NCBI GenBank assembly: GCA_019802505.1
Contig: JAFMOC010000770.1
Location: 72,001 to 136,000 of the forward strand
Direction of reading: 5' to 3'
Source: Corydoras sp. C115
Lineage: Eukaryota > Chordata > Actinopteri > Siluriformes > Callichthyidae
Length of the DNA: 64,000 nucleotides
The translations under genes were made by a program, and so were the position numbers. Below are positions 11,110-21,299 of the stretch, piece after piece. Numbering within the stretch: the first letter of the stretch is position 1; each line of letters starts with the position of its first letter. The notes below the pieces were generated by a model, which worked only from the letters and a program-made list of their open reading frames with translations, was not told the DNA's origin and did not search any database.

Positions 11110-12250
11110 TAGAAACACAAACAGCTGACAGTGACTCCATCGTTCGGTCCCATTGCTGGAGGAGAGGCTGCAGAGAAAGCTGCTTTCATTTGATTCAGGG
11201 CTACTGACAAAACAAAGCCCAGGTCTAACCTTGCCCCTGAATGAATGTATATGATTAACAGAAACAGAAGAGGTTCTTACTCTGTGGTTTGGAGAATGCA
11301 TGTTCTAGATCCTTTATAGACTTTACATCATTCCCCTTGAACCTGGATAAACAAAACTCCTATAGTGAGAGAGGAGAAGAGAGACAGAGAACCAGAGACA
11401 GAAAGATGAAGCAGTTCATGCTTTTATATCAGTTAAAACACATAATAAGGTAACAAACAAAGAAAACTTTAAAAAAAAACTAATTTTTAATTTTTTTTTA
11501 AATAATATAATTGAAAACAAGATTTAAGTCATGTTAAACATCTTGTAGTTGTCAGGTGTACAGTCTCTGTCTGCTAGGAATGTAATTGCATTTATGTCCT
11601 AATTCTTGTTTCAATTGTTTTAACATCATTCTAGTTTTATACAGCTCCAGTGTTCAAATCAAATCCATCTGTTTGTGCATTTAATTATTTATGTTTATTT
11701 ATGACTTTACACAAGTGTTAGAGAGACACCTTTATATGTTATGTTTAAATATTTACATCAACAAACAAAGAACGTTCAGTTACTTACACATTGTTTCTTT
11801 GGTCCTGATGGCCCCCACAAATTTATATTTATATACACAAAAGTCAATACACAAATAATAATTAATCTGGAGTTTAACCTTGTAAGAAAAACGTAGAGAA
11901 TGTTTTAATTTACTTTCCAAAGTAATTCATAATAATTAATTACATTATGACGTTTTTAATTTTATTCATAATTTATCTAAACAAATGTTAACGTTTATAT
12001 TACCTGCATTAAGGGTGGTGTTTCAAATGCAGTAGCATACACTACGTGGGCTCACTCAGGATCATATATGACGCGGATTTCTCAAAGTGAACTACAAAAA
12101 CTGCATTTGGGATACAGCCATGGAAACACCGCGTACCAAAGCGAACACGTTCATAACGTTTCACGTTTTCAAAAAGTAAGAGTACTACATTTTTAATGAC
12201 TCCTACACGATATTGTTATTAAAGTTTCTATAAAGGAGTAAATGAGCAAA
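11110..12250. other. AT-rich region, no gene seen
   Basis: Poly-A/poly-T runs near 11470-11505. No coding or repeat signature recognised. Confidence 0.4.
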
Positions 12251-12318
12251 GAAGCAAGGTCAATTGAATTCTCCATATTGCCCCGTATAGAGTGTGAGTG
12301 ACTGTGTGCCCAGTAATA

Positions 12319-13539
12319 CACTCACCGGCCACTTTATTAGGTACACCATTCTAGTAACGGGTTGGACCCCATTTTGCCTTCCTAACTGCCTCAATTCTTC
12401 GTGGCATAGATTCAACAAGGTGCTGGAAGCATTCCTCAGAGAGTTTGGTCCATATTAACATGATGGCATCACACAGTTGCCGCAGATTTGTCGGCTGCAC
12501 ATCCATGATGCGAATCCCCCGTTCCATCACATCCCAAAGATGCTCTATTGGATTGAGATCTGGTGACTGTGGAGGCCATTTGAGTACAGTGAACTCATTG
12601 TCATGTTCAAGAAACCAGTCTGAGATGATTCCAGCTTTATGACATGGCGCATTATCCTGCTGAAAGTAGCCATCAGATGTTGGGTACATTGTGGTCATAA
12701 AGGGATGTACATGGTCAGCAACAATACTCAGGTAGGCTGTGGCATGGCAACGATGCTCAATTGGTACCAAGGGGCCCAAAGAGTGCCAAGAAAATATTCC
12801 CCACACCATGACACCACCACCACCAGCCTGAACCGTTGATACAAGGCAGGATGGATCCATGCTTTCATGTTGTTGACGCCAAATTCTGACCCTACCATCC
12901 GAATGTCGCAGCAGAAATCGAAACTCATCAGACCAGGCAACGTTTTTCCAATCTTCTATTGTCCAATTTCGATGAGCTTGTGCGAATTGTACCCTCAGTT
13001 TCCTGTTCTTAGCTGAAAGGAGTGGCACCCGGTGTGGTCTTCTGCTGCTGTAGCCCATCTGCCTCAAAGTTCGATGTACTGTGCATTCAGAGATGCTCTT
13101 CTGCCTACCTTGGTTGTAACGGGTGGCTATTTGAGTCACTGTTGCCTTTCTATCAGCTCGAACCAGTCTTGCCATTCTCCTCTGACCTCTGGCATCAACA
13201 AGGCATTTCCGCCCACAGAACTTCCGCTCACTGGATGTTTTTTCTTTTTCGGACCATTCTCTGTAAACCCTAGAGATGGTTGTGCGTGAAAATCCCAGTA
13301 GATCAGAAGTTTCTGAAATACTCAGACCAGCCCTTCTGGCACCAACAACCATGCCACGTTCAAAGGCACTCAAATCACCTTTCTTCCCCATACTGATGCT
13401 CGGTTTGAACTGCAGGAGATTGTCTTGACCATGTCTACATGCCTAAATGCACTGAGTTGCCACCATGTGATTGGCTGATTAGAAAATAAATATTAACGAG
13501 CAGTTGGACAGGTGTACCTAATAAAGTGGCCGGTGAGTG
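12319..13539 (-). mobile_element. Complete Tc1/mariner transposon, 1221 bp
   Basis: Both ends carry a perfect 29-bp inverted repeat (12319-12347 and 13511-13539; outer bases CACTCACCGGCCACTTTATT) and are bounded by the TA target duplication (12317-12318 and 13540-13541). It holds one uninterrupted transposase gene on the minus strand. Perfect ends and an open frame point to recent arrival and possible activity. Confidence 0.95.
12351..13391 (-). CDS. Tc1-type transposase, intact, DD36E spacing
   Basis: 346 residues, full length for the family, starting MGKKGDLSAFERG. The N-terminal half has paired helix-turn-helix DNA-binding features (LSISETSDLLGFSRTTISRV, then a second domain with TVHRTLRQMGYSSRRP) that bind the terminal repeats. 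The catalytic core shows the DDE triad: Asp in NVAWSDEFRF, Asp in FQQDNAPCH and Glu in PDLNPIEHLW. I count 36 residues between the second Asp and the Glu, against 34 in most Tc1 elements; DD36E is the spacing reported for the Incomer group. The gene fills the space between the inverted repeats and starts 120 bases inside the right end. It would cut and paste the element at TA sites. No stop or frameshift seen. Confidence 0.93.
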   Translation of the reverse strand: MGKKGDLSAFERGMVVGARRAGLSISETSDLLGFSRTTISRVYREWSEKEKTSSERKFCGRKCLVDARGQRRMARLVRADRKATVTQIATRYNQGRQKSISECTVHRTLRQMGYSSRRPHRVPLLSAKNRKLRVQFAQAHRNWTIEDWKNVAWSDEFRFLLRHSDGRVRIWRQQHESMDPSCLVSTVQAGGGGVMVWGIFSWHSLGPLVPIEHRCHATAYLSIVADHVHPFMTTMYPTSDGYFQQDNAPCHKAGIISDWFLEHDNEFTVLKWPPQSPDLNPIEHLWDVMERGIRIMDVQPTNLRQLCDAIMLIWTKLSEECFQHLVESMPRRIEAVRKAKWGPTRY

Positions 13540-13727
13540 TAGATTGGCGCACTTTCCTGGGTGTATTTACATTTTCTTCATGGTTACAGGTTTTGTGTAA
13601 AGCCAGTTCTTATCATCCAAATGTGTTTAGCATTTTACAATCCTGATCAGAACAGAAACTACTCAGATTGTGATGATCAGTTCGATTGAGTCTGTTTTGA
13701 TCTTTATCTAATAATCTAATATTTTTT

Positions 13728-13982
13728 AGTGAAGGATGTTTTACGCAATTAATACAAATCAAATCTTTCAAATATATATAAAAGAAAAGAAAAGCCTGAG
13801 AACCCGATAATTTGTGCAAAGTATTAAACACATCTTTTTATATTTTATATTTATAAACAGAATTATGTCTTAAAATTAGGTTTTTATTCATATTTGAGAA
13901 ATGGTGTCTACAATGGCTGGATTGGTGTTGATCAGTTGAGACGTCAGGGTTTGTCACTAGATGGAGACATTCTCCTTCCTAT
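13728..13982 (+). repeat. Direct duplication, copy 1 (~255 bp)
   Basis: Matches 14440-14702 with small indels; both end in ACATTCTCCTTCCT. Non-coding. Confidence 0.85.
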
Positions 13983-14319
13983 AGATGAATATTATTAAAG
14001 TAGTATGTTCTCACCCAGGAATTAATCTACTAATCTCCCTCTGCTTTAGAATTCTAATATGCATTTATTATTTATTCATTGTCTTATCTTGTAATATCAA
14101 CCTTGTAAGTCATTTTTTCGTACACAGCATTTTCTAAAAATTATGTCTCTTAAAACTTTTCTTTAATATTCATTATGATATTTTAAGTATTTATGGTCCT
14201 TTTTTTCAAACAGTCAACAGGGATTTATTTTTCTAGTGCAATAATTCTTTAGAAAAAAAAGATTTTTTGAGGAAAGAAAATCAGATCATGCTAGAATTTA
14301 TTTTTCAAACCTCATGGAT

Positions 14320-14435
14320 CTACTGGCTTAGTGATTAGCAAGTTCGCCTCTTAACACATTTTTTGTTGAATGCCAATCTGGGTTGATCATGTTCTCCTCA
14401 TTTCCGCGTGGGTTTCCTTCGGGTTCTCCGGTCTA
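14320..14435 (+). repeat. SINE head fragment
   Basis: Degenerate Mermaid-like head (TGGCTTAGTGATTAGCAAG) and body (GGGTTTCCTTCGGGTTCTCC). Confidence 0.6.
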
Positions 14436-14439
14436 ATTA

Positions 14440-14702
14440 TTTTTAGTGGAGGATGTTTACTGCAATTAATACAAATCAAAGCTTTCAAATATATGTAAAA
14501 GAAAAGAAAAGAAAAGCCTGAGAACCCGATACTTTGTGCACAGTATTAAACACATATTTTTTTATTTTATATTTATGAATAGAATTATGTCATAAAATTA
14601 GGTTTTTATTCATATTTGAGAAATGGTGTCTACAATGGCTGGATTGGGGTTGATCAGTTGTAATGGCGGGGTTTGTCACTAGAGGGAGACATTCTCCTTC
14701 CT
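14440..14702 (+). repeat. Direct duplication, copy 2
   Basis: Second copy of the 13728-13982 segment, separated from it by about 460 bp and joined directly to a SINE. Confidence 0.85.
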
Positions 14703-15072
14703 TCCCTCCATCCATTATCTTCCACTTCATCCTATATCAGGGTCGCAGGGAGGTTCCCCATGCCCATCCAGGGGAGAACGTTTCGGGCGCTGGGCAGATA
14801 CACTCAGGACAGGGTGCTAATCCATCGCTGGGCACACACTCACACAGACACACACAACCACACTCAAAATGGGGCAATTTTGGAGAACTCAATTGACTTG
14901 ATCCATGTTTTTGGACTGTGGGAGGAAACCGGAGAACTCGGAGGAAACCCACAGGGGCGGACACGGGGAGAACATGGAACTCCAACCAGATGTGGATTCG
15001 AACTCCACCCAGATGGGGAATCCCTAGTGCTGAGAGGCCAATGTGCTAACCACTAAGCCACCTTGCCGCCCT
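14697..15072 (-). repeat. Mermaid-like tRNA SINE, near full length
   Basis: Best complete copy. Minus strand: tRNA-like head (GGTGGCTTAGTGGTTAGCAC at the right end), body with GTTTCCTCC and GGAGAACTC phrases, tail ending in GGATGAAGTGGAAGATAATG. Fragments of the same family lie through the window; many sit in pairs of opposite orientation. Confidence 0.8.
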
Positions 15073-15074
15073 TA

Positions 15075-15390
15075 TTTAAATACATATATTTGAAATTTTA
15101 ATTTAAGCACAAAGGTTTTCATGAATAAAATAGTAAAATCATATGATAAATTAGGAAATAATACATCACATTTGAATCTTAAGAAAATGTCTTAAATAAT
15201 ACTTGTAACTGCCCACTTAAGCAGTTTATATTTTTATTGTATTTATGGTTCCTGTCTCTTTAAGGACATTAAGAATGTTAGTTTCTAAGGTTACAAGGTT
15301 TCAAAGGTTCCAAAGTTAGAATCATCAGTTAAAAGTGGTTATTAAAGAGTCAAGGAGCAACAAGCATGAAGCCGTACACTCTCTTTTTTC
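15075..15390. other. No gene seen upstream of H2A
   Basis: AT-rich DNA; no coding pattern. Confidence 0.4.
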
Positions 15391-15396
15391 ATGCAG

Positions 15397-15572
15397 CCAA
15401 TGAGGTTTGTGCTCTGTTTGTATACTATTTGGGTTTACGTAAAGTTTATTAACTTTTAGTATTAAGGTGAATTCATATGTAATTGTGGTTCTAAGTCAAG
15501 ATGGAAATTTGTGTGGGTAGATTCTGCTGCTGTGACCAAAGCAAGAGAGTTGTGATTGGACCCTGATATAGG
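15397..15572 (+). promoter_or_regulatory. H2A promoter elements
   Basis: CCAAT at 15397-15401 and its reverse ATTGG at 15555-15559, then a weak TATA-like GATATAG near 15565, about 55 bases before the ATG. Layout is typical of replication-dependent histone promoters. Confidence 0.5.
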
Positions 15573-15622
15573 AGACCTGCTGGCAGTGTGACACTCTGTT
15601 GATCTTACAGTTGAGAGCTACG

Positions 15623-16009
15623 ATGTCTGGAAGAGGAAAGACCGGTGGTAAAGCCAGAGCGAAGGCCAAGAGCCGCTCATCCAGGGCTGGACTGCAGTTC
15701 CCCGTGGGTCGTGTGCACAGACTTCTCCGTAAAGGGAACTATGCTGAGCGCGTTGGTGCCGGTGCTCCGGTCTATTTGGCCGCCGTGCTGGAGTATCTGA
15801 CCGCTGAGATCTTGGAGTTGGCCGGTAACGCCGCCCGCGACAACAAGAAGACTCGGATCATCCCGCGTCATTTGGAGCTGGCTGTGCGCAACGACGAGGA
15901 GCTGAACAAGCTGCTGGGAGGTGTGACCATCACTCAGGGCGGCGTGCTGCCCAACATTCAGACGGTTCTTCTGCCCAAGAAAACCGAGAAACCGGCCAAG
16001 AGCAAGTGA
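15623..16009 (+). CDS. Histone H2A, intact, replication-dependent type
   Basis: 128 residues, the usual vertebrate length, from MSGRGKTGGKARAKAKSR. An in-frame ATG 24 bases earlier is ignored because canonical H2A begins at this second Met. The histone fold is complete: AGLQFPVGRVHRLLRKGNY, the acidic-patch segment AVLEYLTAEILELAGNAA, NDEELNKLLGG and the docking tail GGVLPNIQTVLLPKK; the tail ends in KTEKPAKSK. H2A pairs with H2B in the nucleosome. There is no intron, and a histone stem-loop lies 33 bases after the stop, so the mRNA should be non-polyadenylated and S-phase regulated. It is the only intact histone gene here; H3 and H4 remnants lie 2.5 and 8.5 kb away. Confidence 0.97.
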   Translation: MSGRGKTGGKARAKAKSRSSRAGLQFPVGRVHRLLRKGNYAERVGAGAPVYLAAVLEYLTAEILELAGNAARDNKKTRIIPRHLELAVRNDEELNKLLGGVTITQGGVLPNIQTVLLPKKTEKPAKSK

Positions 16010-16041
16010 ACATGTTCTCCACGCTGTGCTTCAAACACAAA

Positions 16042-16057
16042 GGCTCTTTTAAGAGCC
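16042..16057 (+). terminator. Histone 3' stem-loop of H2A
   Basis: GGCTCTTTTAAGAGCC, the canonical 6-bp stem with 4-base loop, followed by a purine-rich CAAAGAGA near 16073 that fits the U7-binding downstream element. Confidence 0.95.
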
Positions 16058-16099
16058 ACCTACATTTACCTACAAAGAGATGATTCTCTTATCTTATCT

Positions 16100-16443
16100 T
16101 ATCTTTTCTAGAGTATCTGTTATTCATTAAAGTTTGAGAAAAATGAATATTAATATAAGCTTAATAAGCTTAATACTCATTAAAAAAATTATGATCCCCT
16201 TGGATCTTACAGAAGTAATATTCACAAAGCATTATCCGAAATATTACAGCTAGACTAGAGATATATTTAACGTGGTTAAATGAGGCAAAACTAAAGTTTC
16301 AGCACCACATGAACTTCAGATCGAATATCACCCTTTTACAAATTGTCCATGGCTGCCTAAATTTTTTTTTCTAAATGTCTTATATTAGCGATTCAACTTC
16401 CTTTAACGACGGAGCAGAATAAAGATACATCCTTTATTATATA
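16100..16443. other. No gene seen
   Basis: AT-rich DNA between the histone gene and the solo LTR. Confidence 0.4.
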
Positions 16444-16448
16444 TTATT

Positions 16449-17540
16449 TGTTATGGTTGGACATGGAGGGGCGGTGCTCCGCAGGGGAAGCCCCGCCCCT
16501 CATTTAGCACATTCTGTTTGCACTGTATGCCTAGTTATGTTCACGTGTTTAGTGTCATGTATTGCCTTGTCTATGTCATGTTGTGCGTATTCTTAGTTTG
16601 ACTTAGTTATGTTCGTGTGTCATGTTTATTATCATGTATGCGTTGTCAGTGTTATCTGTTTGTATTCTTAGTTTTGCTTAGTTAGGTTCACGTGTCGTGT
16701 TTAGTATCATGTGTGTGTTCTCAGTCATGTTATGTTTTGCGTATTGTCAGGATTTATGTTCCCGTGCTTCGTTTTGAGTATTGTCATGTTGTGTTTAGAA
16801 TGTTGTTATTGTCATGTGTTGTGTTTAGCCTTGTCTTGCTGTGTTATGGTTCCATGTTATGTTTAGTCTAGTGTTATACTTTGTTATGGTCACGTGTTAT
16901 GTTTGTCATGTCATGCTTTGTTATTGTCACATGGTCACGGTTTGTTTTGGTCACATGGTGTGGGTTGGTCTCTATGTTCACGCCCCTGTAATTATGCACA
17001 CCTGGGTTCCTAATCACTGTCCTTATTTAAGCAGCTCACGCCCGTCACTCCTGGCTAGATGGTTCTTGGTTTGCACACCTACCCTGTCACGCCTCGTCCA
17101 CTCTGGCCCTCACCCCTAGTCACGCCTTGTTCTTTGTCTCGCTTTGTATTTAGTCATGCCATGTTCTTAGTCTCGCCCGTTCCTAGTCTCGTCCAGTGTT
17201 CTCGCTACGTCCTGGTCTCGTCTCGTCCTGTCCTGTCGATTGCACCTCGTCTCCGTGTTGTCCAAGTTCACGTTCTGTTCCAGTTACACGTCCCTGCCTG
17301 TGTTCTTCGGATTTTTCAGCCACACTCCACCCTGCTCGACGCTGCGGATTGGAACGCGGCCTCGCTGACGTCGGACGTCGTGACGTCAGGCCCCATCTCC
17401 GCAGCCGCCCGTGTAATGTTACGGTTGCCTGTGTGTGGCTGAATAAACACTTTGTTTACATCGAGTCCCCGCCCCGATCTTGTCGTTTCCGAGTAGCGGA
17501 TCCTCCCACGTCTCACGGTTTGCCCCGATAGACCGTAACA
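16449..17540 (+). mobile_element. Solo LTR of the gag-only LTR family
   Basis: 1092 bp starting TGTTATGGTTGG and ending CCGTAACA, flanked by the 5-bp duplication TTATT (16444-16448 and 17541-17545). It matches the LTRs at 51989-53022 and 61406-62543. A GC-rich hairpin lies at its start, a TATTTAAG box near 17026, AATAAA near 17441 and GACGTC/TGACGTCA motifs near 17366-17390. No internal sequence remains, as expected from LTR-LTR recombination. Confidence 0.93.
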
Positions 17541-17544
17541 TTAT

Positions 17545-17875
17545 TAAACGTATCGTTTCAGTGAAGATTCATCCGCTAATTTTAAAATGAATGAGGGAGC
17601 GTCCCAACTGCATCCAGATTAGTTCACTTGTTGACACAAAGTGTGCATTCTTCAGGGAGTCATTTTCAATCATTCAGGTATAACTAAAATGGATATTAAG
17701 CGAATATACAGCATAAATGTTTAAGACTTATAAACATATATGATAATACATAAAATAAATTCATAATAAAATCATCTATTAGTATGTTCACTGTACATAT
17801 AGACAAAATGAAGGCTTAAAGAATCGATTCTATTGTTCACTGAACGCCTTTGATAACATTCACAAAGCATTGAAC
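17545..17875. other. Non-coding, with a diverged repeat of 18205-18290
   Basis: 17570-17640 (AAAATGAATGAGGGAGCGTCC) resembles 18225-18290, and a related phrase occurs near 24930, so a small histone-flank duplication is possible. Confidence 0.4.
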
Positions 17876-18080
17876 GAAGCACAGTAGCTCAGTGGTTAGG
17901 GTGTTGGGCTATCAATCTGAAGGTTGGCGGTTCGATTCCCAGGTCCACTGAAGTTACCACTGTGGGTCCTTAAGCAAGGCCCTTAACCCTCATTAATCCA
18001 GGGATGTTGTGATTAACCCTGTGCTCACCTTGTAAGTCGCTTTGAATAAAAGCATCTGCTAAATGACCAAATGTAAATGT
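17876..18080 (+). repeat. tRNA-derived SINE with LINE-like tail
   Basis: RNA polymerase III A box (TAGCTCAGTGG, 17885-17895) and B box (GGTTCGATTCC, 17929-17939). The 3' part reads GTCGCTTTGAATAAAAGCAT then CTGCTAAATG, the tail shared by fish SINEs and their L2/CR1-type LINE partners. Different from the Mermaid-like family. Confidence 0.85.
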
Positions 18081-18389
18081 ATGCATTGTTAAAATATACA
18101 GCTGAGAATCTTTTTTTTTATCAACAGTAACATTTAAATCACTTTTAAAGTGTAAGCATAAATAAAATACAAAATAATGCTAAACAATAAGTTATTAAAT
18201 GTATCATTTTAGTGAATAAAATGCTCTTCATTTAAAATGAACAAGGGAGCGTCCTAAACTGCGTGTCTAGTTCACATATTCACTTGTTCCCTCGTTTACT
18301 ACCTAACGTTTACGACCATAATAGAGGATAAAGCGAAAGATAATAATGAATGAATAAATATAGTACAGAGTTCGTGACATCATGGAAGC

Positions 18390-18621
18390 AAGGAACCAAG
18401 GAACCAAGGAAGCAGCTGCCACAAAGGCTGCCCATAAAAGCGCGCCCGCTACAGGCCGAGTGAAGAAGCCTCATTGTTACAGACCCGGCACTGTAGCTCT
18501 GCGAGAGATCCGGCGCTACCAGAAATCCACCGAGCTGCTGATCCGCAAACTGCCCTTCCAGCGTCTGGTGAGAGAAATCGCTCAGGGGTGGATTTCCCAC
18601 AAGTGTCGTAGCGCTAAGTAA
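18390..18621 (+). pseudogene. Histone H3 fragment
   Basis: Matches H3 from about residue 20 to residue 76 (ATKAAHKSAPATG, YRPGTVALREIRRYQKSTEL, LPFQRLVREIAQ) and then departs into unrelated residues and a stop. The N-terminal tail start, the C-terminal half and the stem-loop are missing. Substitutions at conserved sites (KAAHKS for KAARKS; PHCYRP for PHRYRP) confirm decay. Confidence 0.85.
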
Positions 18622-18624
18622 CTT

Positions 18625-18878
18625 CATACTTAAGAATGTTCTTAAATTTACGATCCTTTCCCAAATGCATGTGTATCTTATGAGTGCGCAGACCCACTCG
18701 TAACTCACTAAGAAGTTCGTAACTGGCAGCGCACAAAGACTCACAGATGCACTGGTTGTTTAATTCGCTCCAGAAACACAATAAGCACTAACATTTTCAT
18801 CTATTTCGGTAAATTATTCACGTATCATTTTATACATTATGATTATTGTATAGATATCTTTAATTTCCACATTTAAAT

Positions 18879-18880
<2 letters not shown>
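18625..18880. other. No gene seen
   Basis: Non-coding DNA before the TA repeat. Confidence 0.4.

Positions 18881-18882
<2 letters not shown>

Positions 18883-18963
<81 letters not shown>
18883..18963 (+). repeat. (TA)n microsatellite
   Basis: About 40 TA units, adjoining a SINE tail. Confidence 0.97.
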
Positions 18964-18965
<2 letters not shown>

Positions 18966-19766
18966 TTCATTATCTTCCGCTTTATCCTATATTAGGGTCG
19001 AGGGGGGGTTCCCAATGCCCATCCAGGGGAGAACGTTTCGGCGCTGGGCAGATACACCCAGGTCAGGGCGCCAATCCATTGCTGACAGACACAAATATCT
19101 GGGGTACTTTTTTGTAAAAAGATTTTAATATAGATATAAAAAGGTTTAATGTTTGTAAATAATATGTACCCAGTAGTGAAAGTCATTATGCAGTTTAGGA
19201 TGCTCCCTTGTTCATTTCTGTTGAAACGCAGAGTAAATTTTCACTTAATGGAAATATTTCTGTACTTTATTTATGCTGCAGGACGCCAATCTATTGCTGG
19301 GCACACACACACACACACACAGACAGACACACAAACACACTCTATATGGGGCAATTTGGAGAACTCAATTGACTTTATCCATGTTTTTGGACTGTGGGAG
19401 GAAATCGGAGAACCCGGAGGAAACCCATACGGACACGGGGAGAACATGGAAACTCAAGTTCAAGTTCAAGTTATTTATTTATATAGCGCTTTTTACAACA
19501 GTACATTGTCACAAAGCAGCTTTACAGAATGAAAAGCCTTTAAACCCCCAAAGAGCAAGCCGAAGCGACAGTGGCAAGTAAAAACTCCCTTTTATGTTGT
19601 TATTCAAGGAAGAAACCTTGGGAGGACCAAGAGTCAGTGGGGGACTCATCCTCCTTGAGCGGCCAGGCAGCAACAACAACTGAAAAACTATATGTGAGTC
19701 CATTAACTCCACCCAGATGGGGATTCGAACCGGGACGTGCTAACCACTAAGTCACCGTGCTGCCCT
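18964..19766 (-). repeat. Mermaid-like SINE pieces, split by another repeat
   Basis: 18964-19090 carries the tail half. 19285-19455 and 19705-19766 carry the body and head of one copy, interrupted by the repeat below. A (CA) run is at 19303-19320. Confidence 0.75.
19450..19704 (-). repeat. Repeat inserted in a SINE (family of 4866-5290)
   Basis: Begins with CAAGTTCAAGTTCAAG and TTATATAGCGCTTTTTACAA, the reverse complement of the block at 5170-5290. The flanking AACTC on both sides looks like a target duplication, and removing the insert restores the SINE. Confidence 0.65.
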
Positions 19767-19769
19767 TAT

Positions 19770-20015
19770 TATATATAACTAATTATTACTATTAAATCCA
19801 TTAAAATATACAGGCAACAAACTATCACACTAACCTAGTTATTACTTAACCAATGAAATTGACTGCAGAGTAATTAGCTGAAATTACAAACCTGTGTGGA
19901 GTTCTTGTGTGATAAGTGACACAGAGTAAGGATAGTTCATTGGCTGCTTTGCAAAGAATACTTTTCCTCAATCGGACACAGGATTTAAGATGACATCGAC
20001 GTAATCAGCGGCACC
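19770..20015. other. No gene seen
   Basis: AT-rich spacer before the transposase remnant. Confidence 0.4.
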
Positions 20016-20019
20016 GGGT

Positions 20020-20600
20020 AGCTCGTTTTCATGCAATTGCCCAGATTCCAGAAGTTGCTGGTGCAGTGGATGGCACACTTATCCCCATACACAATCCAAG
20101 CCTCATAGATCCAATATTCATCAGCCGGAAAGAATACTCAGAATTAAATATTCAAGTTATTTGTGACCATCAATGCCTTTTTACAGACATTGTGGCCAAG
20201 TGGCCAGGAAGCAGTCATGACTCTTATCTGGGCCAATTCTGCTGTGTTTGAAAAGGCCCAAAATGGTGCTTTTGCTGGTGGCTATGTACAGGGTGATGGT
20301 GGTTACCCACTTCGAAGGTACCTACTTAATCCAGTATAAAATGCCCAGACTGAAGCTGAGGAGCGGTACAACATGGCACACATCGCAGCTGTGCCATAAT
20401 TGTTGTATGTGTTATGCTACACAACATTGCAGTTGGTGCTGGCTTAAGTTTTCCTGATGAAAAATATGAGAATGAAGAGAGAGAAGACACCATTCATGTT
20501 CCAGTCGAAGTACCAGCACAGATGAGAGACCTTCATCAAGCTGGCTTGGAAACACGTAGGGAACTAATGAACACTGTTTTTGCCTAAAGATGACAAATAC
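20020..20600 (+). pseudogene. PIF/Harbinger transposase (HARBI1-like) remnant
   Basis: Reads FHAIAQIPEVAGAVDGTLIP, then NIQVICDHQCLFTDIVAKWP and GSSHDSYL, the catalytic core of the PIF/Harbinger DDE nuclease with its first Asp (VDGT) and the WPGSxHD signature. Frame changes near 20225 and 20340 follow, and later pieces (GGYPLRRYLL, EERYNMAH) are still readable. It cannot make an active transposase. A Myb/SANT-like remnant of the kind paired with Harbinger transposase is at 22870-23221 on the other strand. Confidence 0.85.
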
Positions 20601-20637
20601 TTAACCCTGAGCATTTGTAAAGTTTTTATTAAAACAT

Positions 20638-20782
20638 TAAAAGCCACACCCAGCGATGGATTGGCGCCCTGTCCTGGGTCTATCTGCCCAGCGCCCGAGA
20701 CGTTCTCCCCTGGATGGGCATGGGGAACCCCACCGCGACCCTAATAGAGGATAAAACGGGAGATAATGAATGAATGAATTAA
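20638..20782 (+). repeat. Mermaid-like SINE tail
   Basis: GCGATGGATTGGCGCCCTGT onward to the ATAATGAATGAATGAAT tail. Confidence 0.8.
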
Positions 20783-20784
20783 AA

Positions 20785-21295
20785 GCCACTAAAGCTTGGT
20801 GTGTTTGCAGTAACTTTATTAACAAATACATTATACGTTAATAAATATGGCAAAACAAATAAATCATTCAACAAAAAAATGTTGGCCTGTTGCACACGTG
20901 CTCTTCAGACAGACTCCATAGTACTTAGGTCTGAAAATGAGGATAAAAGAAAATGACATTGTCTCAAAATGTTGCATATGTATCTGGTGTATTTACATTT
21001 ACTATTATAAAAAGCACCTTATCTTGGTCAGGAGGCAATATTATAGGCACAGAAATAGTCAAAGTCAAAGTAGGCTTTATTGTCAATTCCTTCACATGTT
21101 CTATACATACAAAGTAATCGAAATTTATGTTCCTTGCTGTCTCACGGTTACAAGACATTTATGACATTAAGACATAAAACAAGAAAGTGAAATGCTGTGT
21201 GATGTAAAACAAGTAAAAAGTGTAAAATGCAATGTGATTTAAATGATGTAATGGAATAACAATAGTAATAATAGCAAAAAATGTTTAAAGTAGTA
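20785..21295. other. Non-coding with a LINE-like tail phrase
   Basis: 21058-21130 holds AGTCAAAGTCAAAGTAGGCT then TTATTGTCAATTCCTTC, a phrase common at the ends of fish retroposons. No gene. Confidence 0.4.
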
Positions 21296-21299
21296 GTAA

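Larger units (their letters stand above)
12255..13575 (+). repeat. Mermaid-like SINE split by the Tc1 insertion
   Basis: 12255-12318 (CCATATTGCCCCGTATAGAG ... TGTGCCCAGTAATA) continues at 13540 with TAGATTGGCGC and TCCTGGGTGTA. Removing the transposon and one TA restores the normal SINE order, so the SINE was present first. Confidence 0.8.

Noticed and set aside
17885..17940. A tRNA gene at the A and B boxes
   Set aside because: The sequence cannot fold into a full cloverleaf and continues into a SINE body and LINE-like tail.
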